Shown piece by piece: positions 55,514 to 64,000 of a stretch of 64,000 nucleotides of DNA. The stretch comes from Fallopia convolvulus (taxonomy: Eukaryota; Streptophyta; Magnoliopsida; Caryophyllales; Polygonaceae). Each line of letters begins with the position of its first letter. Position 1 is the stretch's first letter. Under the pieces are notes generated by a model. It ran no database searches, was not told the origin of the DNA, and worked only from the letters and a program-made list of their open reading frames with translations. Made by a program: the position numbers and the translations under genes. The DNA lies in contig OZ024724.1 of assembly GCA_964016875.1 (NCBI GenBank), forward strand, positions 45,809,820-45,873,819, in the 5' to 3' direction.

Positions 55514-56919
55514 TGATAACGCCTAATTTAGTCATATTTTAGAAGTCTAGTTGCATATTAATTTAGCTCATTTTCATGCATATTTCTCCTATTTTATATT
55601 TATTTTATTTTATTATGCATTCAGAATCTACACCCTGCTTTTATTGTATTTCAGGTATTTAGAGGTATTTTTGGAGATATTAGAGACTATTTTAAGAGCT
55701 GGTAAAAATATGGATCAAGATTTCGATATGGGCCTGGACAATTTCGGATTTGGGCAGGATTGTTGTACTCTAATTTATTTGGCAAGGCATTGAGGAAGTG
55801 GGCCGACCCGTGTTTAGTAGCTGATATTATGATGGCTGGGCCTCTGATTCACACGTACATCTTTTTGTGGCTAGATATTAATTTGTAGGGAGGACACGTT
55901 ATTATGTATAAGGGAAGGAGATTAGATTACCTACGGAGAAGATAGCTTTAGCTTTTAGGTTTTAGTTTGTTTTTTAGATTTTGTTTTGTTTTTAGTTCGG
56001 CCGCACAGGGACTCGGTTATCACGTGGAATTCGGCCACTTGTTTGAAGATTTTGATTTACTCAAGACTCTAGTCCTTATTTTGAATTATCTACATATTTG
56101 AGACTAAGTTTTCTTACTCTTTGATTATATTGAATAATTCTTGGCTAGTTTATATATTATGATTATGTCTTCGATTATGTTTGGCTAAATTCCTAGTTCT
56201 AGGGTTTTGATAATCCATTCAATGTGTATTTAATTAAAGTTATATTATTTTCCTGAATTGAAATATATTTGATTCGATCTAGGTTGCGTTATGCCCTATT
56301 TGTTTTATGCATATAGGATTCCTATTAAGGTTTGAGACCGACAGGAGATAACAATAATAGGATACTGATAAGTTGAGGACTAAAATTGGTTCTTTTCAGA
56401 TCCCTAGGATTGGACTTGAGAGTTATCTATGTGATAACAATTTAATTTCTCTTGTGTGATTTTTAACTATCGTAGTAGTTCTAGGGTTTAAATGATTTTA
56501 GCGGAACGCGACAACGAATGCTAGGCTGTTTATCCCTAGTCTCTAAAGAGCTCAAAGGATCTAAATTAGACTTGCTTTACGCGACAGCGATTGTTTGTTC
56601 AGTTTAGGTACATGCACTATTTGTCCGAGAGGAGTTAGTGTTTACTTTAGATAGTTGGTCCTTCAAATAAATTCAGGCAGAGTATAATTTTATTTATTGA
56701 AACACTGATGTGGTGATCCTTAACCTTAGACACATCTATCCCATATATTTTATCCCTTTTATATTTATTCTTAGTTGTTAGCTTAGTTATAAATATCAAT
56801 TTCTTATATTTTTGGCCTAATTTACTAGTAGAGTTTCAATTGGCATTACATTGGTCCTTGTGGGACTTGAGGTACTATGATTGACCCCGTTCGCTTGCGG
56901 GTTAGTTTTGGCTGCATCA
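55514..56919 (+). repeat. Element D 3' LTR
   Basis: Near-identical to 46400-47804. It has a small insertion (TTTTATTATG region, 55605) and a six-base loss (GTGGGACTTGAGG, 56870) relative to the 5' LTR. Confidence 0.93.
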
Positions 56920-56924
56920 GTTTG

Positions 56925-58516
56925 GTAAGTTTTTAATTAGATAATTGTTTATTTAAATTTTACTAATTTTTTCAGATCTGTATCTGCAATTGATTTTGAT
57001 TTTATAGTTCTCAAAGGGTGTTTTCGATATTGGATTTATATTTGGTAACAGATTTCAGAGTAATTTTAGGGTTTTGCTTTGTAATCATATTATGGAGTTC
57101 TTTGATCAAGTTTTTCATCAAGGTTTGAACTAGAAATATGCTCTTCTATATATATAGTTTATGGCTGTCAAGTTTTAAAGGATTTGGAATCATGCACAAG
57201 AAGTTATAATACATACTGGCATTTTATTGCATTTAGGGTTAGGATTTGTAAGAGTAAATAGCCTAATTTGCATTGGGTTACATATAGGAGCATAAGTGAT
57301 AGATCGTGGTCAGAGACAAGGGGGAGAAATATAGAATATGTCTTAAACAAGTGAGTATAGACCGGAGATTCAACCCTATGTGTTATATGTGCTTTACGGA
57401 TATATGAGGTATATGGATATATGTGCTGTATGGATATATGTGCTATATGACATATATGAATATATGTGCTATATGGATTATACGGATTTATGTGTTATAT
57501 GTGGTATCTCTAAAATTTCCAAAGTTGTTTGCACAGAAAGAATGTTAGCAAACGACATATGATATATGACTACATGATGCACTTAATTGCATAGCATATT
57601 GCAATAAGATTAGGCTTAAAACACATACAGCCCCCTGAACTTGTGCCAATTTATCATATAGACACTCCACCTTTGGTTTGGAGCTATTGAACACTTAAAT
57701 TATAATTTATGCTCTATTAAACACCTTGGCGCTGAGATTTTGTCATGTATTTTGTACGCGCTGCTGAGTTGTAAAATTTTCATGCCATGTGGACGCCATG
57801 TAGATGTCCATGTAGATGTCATTGCCACATCTATAAATATGGTATTGTTTTTAATTATTTTGATAAAAGTAAAAAAAAACATTTTTAAAAGCTGAAATTC
57901 CCAGTTCATGGTTGTCTTCTTCGTTTATATTCTTGTTCGAACTTTCATGGAGGATTTTTTTTTTGCTTGAATCAAAAGCTTGTCTTATAATATTGCATCA
58001 ATCTATCATTTCCTGCCTTAGTTGGTTGATTAAGCATGCTAATTTATTTTTGGAGTGATTTTTAGATTCAAAAATTAGGGTTCTTAAACCAATATTTCAG
58101 ATTTAAATTTTGGCTCGTTCTGCCTTGAATCTTGAAATTGTTTAAAGATATGAGTAGATCTGATTGAAATTCATAGTTACCCCATAATTTGTTCTTGAAT
58201 TTCTAGATTTTTTGTTTTTGATTTTAAATTGTGTAGAAAGGTCCTCGCACCGCCATGGAAAAATCGCTGCTCGTGCATCCAATTGATGGTTGTGCGGTGC
58301 CAAAGGCATCGAGGGGAGTGTCGTCGGTGTTGTGCCAGAGGCATGGAGAGGATGCCTAGGGAGTGTAGTTGGTAGCGGTAGAGGTAGCGCCGCCGACGTC
58401 TCCGCAAGAAGTCCAAGTCTGAGGAAAGGACCCAAAGATTGCAGAGAAGAAAGGGGTCTTTTGCTCGTCGGATGTAACCGAAGGTGGTGACAGATCGGGA
58501 TGGAATTGAAGGCGGT
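56925..58516 (+). other. Sequence right of D: T2 continuation or host DNA, no gene recognised
   Basis: Begins GTAAGTTTTT right after the target duplication, a donor-like context also seen in the T1 and T3 LTRs. It contains an ATATGTGCTATATGG-type satellite (57375-57505) and a stretch (57620-57850) of the CCCCCTGAACTTGTGCC type often found in plant repeats. Open frames around 58140-58600 are low-complexity and unconvincing. Confidence 0.4.
57375..57505. repeat. Imperfect tandem repeat, GGATATATGTGCTATAT unit
   Basis: About six degenerate copies of a 17-24 bp unit around TATGGATATATGTGC. Confidence 0.75.
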
Positions 58517-61317
58517 TGTAACACCCTGTCTTGACGTCGGGGCGCTACTCGGTAGTTGACCCTCTCGGGTACTACCAGAACTAGTTTGACAACTAAACAT
58601 CTGGACCTTGCAACATGGGCACGACGAGAAAATTAATTTAAATCATCCAACTATCATTTATTAAAACATATCTGTAAAATGTCATGCAAGAGGTCCCAAC
58701 AACTGAAACAAACCATAAACAACCTAACAACCCACATAAGTCGACAAAAAGAGAAAGCTTCCAAAAACCGTAACTAAGACTAAACTAGAACACCCAAACC
58801 ACTCTAGCGCCTAATGACACGTGCGACAACGATCCGCTGCAACATCTGGCCTAGGCTCCAACACGGGACCTGTATGAGTACCTGGAACTGAAAAATAAGT
58901 CCCCGAGGGGTCAGCTACTACCCTAGGCAAGCTAGATAACACACGGCAATAGTATGACGTTTGAAAAACAACAATTAGCCAACAACATAACTTTTAACAA
59001 GTGAATTGAACAGAACAGAATAGGTCAACACACATTTCCACAATCTAGAGAATAGGTGAAAGGAAAGACAACAAGACATACCAACAATCCCAATACAAGC
59101 AACAAAGTAAAACATTTGTAATAATAACCAACACTTCGCCATTCAACAAACAAAGAGAAATACAACGAAACAAGCAATTCATCAAGCATAACAAAAATTC
59201 ACAAGGTCGAAAACCAACTAAGTAATCACACACACACACACACACAACAAAACCATTCACAAACCTATTGGGAAATGCAATTCTCCCTTCCACCACCGCA
59301 TTCCCATCTACGAGTGCAGAAACAGGCCCTCCCACTTTCTATGTATGTCATCCTTCCAACCCCTGGTCAAGCCTCCACTGGAGCACTTGCCAAAAACAAG
59401 CAATCAATTTTTATTTTTAAAGGGGCCCGGTCGACACACGACCATGGCTAGACGCCTCCTCGCCACCGACAATCGTCGCACATGATCGTGCCGGTTACGC
59501 TGCCAGCATAGAGAAAGCAATACTATTTCTTTTACGAGAGAACGTTTCAAATGGAAAGCGCATCACATCATGTATGAAAACATTTCACATGGAAAACATA
59601 CATTCGGGACTAACTCCCAAAACAAATCTCACAATCACGGCATGAAATCTAACAAGACTAGAATAAAGCCGAGCAAGTCGAGAACGACTTACCTGGAAGA
59701 CGATCCTCGAATGAAGTAAGAAACGCGTCGATACTAAAGACCTACGAATCATAACGTTCACGGTTAATCGTCTAACCGCGAGGAGTAACTTTCGACGCTA
59801 GGTAAGCACAGCCATAGTGGATTTGAAGTAAGAGCCACCATACTTTCATGGTATCTAAACACATGCGATGTTGTATAGGTTCTATTTCCTTTTTTAACCG
59901 AAATCAAATGCACCAAGCTCAAGAGCCAACATCAAACTACCAACAAACTAAGATTTTATAACTTAGCCCTAAACGACACTAAACATGTAAGTTCGAGGTT
60001 AACAAATTTTCAAGGTCCACGTTCCAAGGTGAGGACATCAATTCCTATTCTCAACACACACCTAAGCATACATTTATAGGTATCTAAGTAAATAACGTTG
60101 ATTCTGCATTCAAGACACCCAATTCAAAGGTCTCCTACGACAAAGAGGGTCGCCACAAAAGAAATCTATCAAAAGCTTTCAAGCCAAACAAACCGAGACT
60201 CACATTCCCAAAAATTCTATTCACATACACACAACATCGGGATCATGATAGAAAGAACCATCAATCATTACTAAAATTCAGCCACAATACAAAATTTAAC
60301 CAATCAAAACACAATAACAAACAAAAGAAACATAAATTCGACAATACTAAAAACTAACGTTTCACCCTATTTAACAAATCAAAGCATAGATTACACTTCC
60401 AGAACATGGATCAAAAACCAAACAAGATAAACATATAGTAGAAAACAAGGCCTATCCAGCAACAAGATATCCGACCTTCCAAGAGTCAAAGCCGAACAAC
60501 TCCTGATTGAAGATAGGGCTTCTTGGCTTGGGCATACTGCCTCAGAAACTTGATGGATCAGATCGAGCGTCTTGACCTCGGATTGGTGTGGAGCTGATTC
60601 TCTCTTGTTGGCAGCAAGTACAAAAACCTCTTGGTTTGGAGCCGGGCAAGACAACCCGCGGTGGCGAACCGACACGAGATCGACGAGCCTATGACACGAG
60701 TGGGCGAACGAATCTGACGACAAGGACATGGCGGTGGCTCGCGGCGAGCTCTAGGGCATTTGGAACATCGGCAAAACAAAGGAGGTGTGAAGGAAGACAA
60801 AGGTGACGAGGAGCGGTGTTGAAGGGAGCGGCGTTGAAGGGAGCGGCGACGGCCCGGGGTATCTTCTTACTCTAACTCCTCCCCAGGTTCATTGGTTGTC
60901 TTCAATCGGTCTCAAGACCGACCACGAAGAACAAGACTGAAGGTACGAGGGGGTCGTCGGAATGAGAACGGAACGAGAATAGAACAAGGACGTAACGGTG
61001 GCTCACAGTGAGTTTTCTGGTAGACGAATCTACGCCGGGAGAGAGGGGAGATGGAATGGAGCAACAACATTAAGTGCACAGTGCTCTCCTCAAATGGAAG
61101 TTTGGAATGGAGCGGCGTTCCAAAATGAAGCTGAAAGAGTGGTAGGGTAAGGAGAGGGGGGAAACGAGAGGAAGGAGAAATGGGTTCGGGTTTTGGGCTT
61201 GCGCAACATTTTGGGCTTTTTGGCCCAAAAGGCAAAAGGAAAGTGAAATTGTAGCAACAAGGAGATAATTAAGACGGAGGTATTATTTATTGGGTTTTTC
61301 GAAACCCGAGTGTTACA
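58517..61317 (-). repeat. T3 3' LTR, 2,801 bp
   Basis: On the plus strand the ends are TGTAACACCCTG (58517) and CCGAGTGTTACA (61317), followed by TTCTACCCCCCTTAAGG, which is the polypurine tract read in reverse. It shares the GGGCCC-CGACACACGACCATG block and the donor-like CAGGTAAGTCG (minus, 59696-59685) with T1. A CA microsatellite lies at 59229-59247. No gene. Confidence 0.8.
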
Positions 61318-64000
61318 TTCTACCCCCCTTAAGGAAAGTTTCATCCCGAAACTTGTTAAAGTGGGGACTCATAATGGTTCCCGGGATTTCACAACCTCTC
61401 CCCCTTGAAGAGGTTCGTCCTCGAACCCAAGTTGTTGACAACATCTTAACATAGCGTGTGACAGGCAAAATGCATACCCAACTACTATGACCATGAAGAA
61501 AGATAACCAATCTAAACATATATCAAAACACAAACAAGCAAACAACAAAACATGCTTAGCAACACTAAGTCATAACAATGTCGAACTTACTCCGAAGTAC
61601 CCCTAAACTACTCTCAAAGACCTCTACTAAACCCGAGTACAGTTCGGGGTAGTTCTCTCTCATCCTATCATCGGTCTCCCAAGTGGCCTCCTCGACTCCT
61701 CACCGAGACCACTGAATCAACACCAACTGAATCTCCTTGCTCCGTAGCTTCTTCGTAAACCTTTCCAGAATCGCTATCGGTTGCTCTTTGAAGGTATGAT
61801 CGGGCTCAACCTCCAACTCTTCATAGTTGAGCCTTTGATTGGGGTCCAGAACGTAGTGTATCAGCTGTAACACATGAACGACAGGGGGAACTCAATCTAG
61901 GGCGGGTGGTAGCTCCAGTCTGTAGGCTACTTCGCCTACTCTTTTCAATATCTCAAACGGGCTAATGTAGCGGGGACTCAACTTCTCCTTCACCCCAAAT
62001 CTCCTTACACCACAAGTAGGTGACACTCTCAACCAGACGTGTGCCCCTGTCTCAAAATCTAATGGTCGACGTCGCTTGTTTGCATAGGATTTTTGGTGGC
62101 TCTACGCGGCTAGCATATGCTCCCGGATCAAGACCACCTTTCCAACATCTCCTTGATCATCTTTGGCCTTTATCCTACAACATCCGACGGTTCGTTCCAT
62201 CACAACGGTGTCCTTCACCTCCGGCCATACAAAGCCTCATAAGGAGTCATCAGAATCGAGAAGTGCCAGTTGTTATTGTATGCAGACTCTACCAGTGCTA
62301 GGTGATCTGACCAATGACCTTCTCAGTCAATAACACAAGACCTCAGCATGTCCTTTATAGTCTAAATTGTCCTCTTGGACTGGCCATCTGACTGTGGGTG
62401 GTAAGCATACGTGAAGTGCAATCTCGTCCCAAGTGCCTCATGCACTTGTTGCCAAAATTCGGTAGTGAAATGCCCATCATGATCTGACACAATCGTCTTG
62501 ACCACACCAAGCAGTCTAACTATCTGATTTACGACCACCTCTACCAACTTGTTCATTTGCCAAGTCTCCTTAATAGGCAAGAAGCGAGCAGTCCTTGTCG
62601 ACCTATCCACTAAAACCTAGATGACATCATGCCCCTTGCTCATCTGTAGTTCAATGACAAAATCCATGGAGATACACTCCCACTTCCACTCTTGAATAGG
62701 TAGGGGTTAGAGCATAACCCCCGACCTCTGGTGCTCAAACTTCCTATTGACAAACCTAACGCTTAGGCACAAATCTTGCTACATCTGGCTTAGTAATATC
62801 GTAAAGTCTTTGTACATCTTACTCGCTCCAGGGTGAATCGAGTAAGGTGTAGTGTGAGCCTCTTGCAAAATCTTCTGTCTCAACTTTGCACCCCGAGGCA
62901 CACAAATTTGACCATGCAAACTCAAGATACCGTCTGCTCTCTCTACAGAAATCGGGTGCTTCTCCACGGCTCAACTTCTGCCTCAGCTCTTGTATCAAAG
63001 GACACATCTCTTGTTTCAGCCTCACTTCTTCAAGTAAAGTCGGTTGATACTCCAAGATACTCAGTCTATCTTGGTAACGTTGAATCTGTACCTCGTTTAT
63101 GTACTTTATCAGCTCTTTCTAAAACTCTGGCTAAGCAATCAGATAAGTCAACATACGTTCTTGAGAGGTGTTCCTATTAAGGCGTCGGTGACTACGTTCG
63201 CCTACCTTGGAGGCATCACTGTGGATCACAACGTCTTCATTCCCTAGAGGGAAAGCAAATATAGGAGTTAAAGTCAAACTCCTTTTCAGCTCATCGAAGC
63301 TTCTTTGGTAGGCCTCATTCTACTCAAACTGAGTGGTGTCTTTAGCAGGTTGGTACATGGTTGAGCTATACGGGGGAAACCTTCCACGACCTTCGATAGT
63401 ACACTGCTAAACCTAGGTAGCTCCGCACCTCCTTTTCATTCCTCGGGGTTTCCCAAGCCTTCACGACCTCCATCTTAACAAGGTCCCTCACAACTCCCTT
63501 CGCGGACACCAATTGTCCTAGACAAGTGACTTCTGGCAGCCCGAACTAGCACTTGACAAGTCAGCAAACAGTCAGGGTTACCATAACACTCCTATCAACA
63601 GCTTGAGATGCTTGGCATGCTACTCCTCATCCCTGGAGTAAAACAAGATGTCGTCCAAGTAAACCACCACAACTTTGTCCAATGAACTATAAACATCTCG
63701 TTTACCAACTCCATGGATACTCCAAGTGTATTTTTCAATCCAAACGACATCACAACAAACTCATAATGCTCACACCTTACTCGGAGAGTCGTCATGGAAA
63801 TATCCCGTTCCTGAATCCTCAATTTATGATAACCTGATCTCAAATCCACCTTCGAATCCCTTAAGTTGATCCAATAAATTATCAATACAAGGTAGTGAGT
63901 TCTTGATCTTGAAGGCGACTTGGTTCAACTCTCGATAAGCGATACACAAACGAAGGGAACCATCCTTCTTCTTTACAAACGAAAGTGAAGCTCCCCAAGG
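61318..64000 (-). pseudogene. pol: T3 chromovirus pol: RT, RNase H, integrase and chromodomain-like tail, decayed
   Basis: Minus-strand coding sequence broken by many stops and shifts, running off the right edge. RT at 63885-63595 shows KVDLRSGYHKLRI and FVVMSFGL; the catalytic YLDD is readable one frame away (near 63650). Integrase parts: zinc-binding linker (62967-62779), core with VSDHDGHFTTEFW and YHPQSDGQSKRTI (62610-62362). The C-terminal tail (61920-61600) reads HYVLDPNQRLNYEELEVE, ILERFTKKLRSKEIQLVL, then EEATWETDDRMRENYPELY, a chromodomain-type end that recruits the pre-integration complex to heterochromatin in this clade. Upstream polypurine-type repeats GGTTCGAGGACGAACC lie at 61426-61411. 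Confidence 0.78.

Larger units (their letters stand above)
46400..56919 (+). mobile_element. Element D, young mosaic Athila-type element, TSD GTTTG
   Basis: GTTTG flanks both ends (46395-46399 and 56920-56924). The two LTRs (1,405 and 1,406 bp) differ at about a dozen bases by eye plus a few small indels. Between them: PBS, a gag/integrase chimeric ORF, the post-pol hairpin, a non-coding stretch with palindromic words, an antisense RT-to-integrase block, a short unknown ORF, the 3' region, hairpin and polypurine tract. Sense gag capsid, protease, RT and integrase core are absent, so it must have moved with proteins supplied by another element. Confidence 0.9.

Noticed and set aside
58142..58600. 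Minus-strand ORF of 152 codons with a second overlapping one
   Set aside because: Low-complexity Pro/Ser/Leu sequence, two overlapping frames of similar kind, no homologue recognised, partly inside the T3 LTR.

Overview
The window is nuclear DNA of a seed plant, most likely a eudicot: an almost pure stack of nested LTR retrotransposons with one small host gene locus between them. No rRNA, tRNA gene, CRISPR or prokaryotic operon structure is visible. I use private labels for the elements: X, A, B, C and D are Ty3/gypsy elements of the Athila type (primer-binding sites resembling the 3' end of tRNA-Asp, an extra ORF after pol, long 3' non-coding region); S is a Ty1/copia element of the Sirevirus type; T1, T2 and T3 are chromovirus-like (Tekay/Del type) pieces with LTR ends resembling TGTAACAC and GTGTTACA.

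Layout. 1-2157: X, minus strand (gag, PBS, 5' LTR), nested in the RNase H region of A. 2158-10519: A, plus strand (pol end, post-pol ORF, 3' region, rearranged LTR sequence holding an inverted fragment of the same family). A appears to sit inside the 5' LTR of B. 10520-18787: B, plus strand, with gag, protease and post-pol ORF but no RT, RNase H or integrase. 18788-24760: two tandem units of about 3 kb, each with a two-exon gene for a secreted 12-cysteine thionin-like peptide; the first (19980-20487) is intact, the second is broken by a stop in the signal peptide, and a third unit survives only as 45454-45943. 24761-45453: T1, a decayed chromovirus, split by C (27199-40393, minus, TSD AAGAT), which is itself split by S (29047-36701, minus, TSD ATAAG). 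The T1 LTR also holds a 778-bp retroposon with a 10-bp TSD. 45944-58516: T2-like sequence split by D (46400-56919, TSD GTTTG), a young mosaic element. 58517-64000: T3, minus strand, one LTR and its decayed pol running off the window.

How the parts work together. The only apparently intact host gene is the thionin-like peptide at 19980-20487. Everything else is retrotransposon, mostly disabled by nonsense codons, frameshifts and deletions. The most notable signals are structural: a hairpin just after the pol stop whose third outer base pair changes compensatorily between elements; a second hairpin just before the polypurine tract, also covarying; a post-pol ORF with its own TATA-like box and leader intron; element-specific near-palindromic words scattered through LTRs and coding regions; and element D, whose only sense-strand gag/pol-related protein is a nucleocapsid zinc knuckle fused to an integrase C-terminal module, while an RT-to-integrase block lies antisense between near-identical LTRs.
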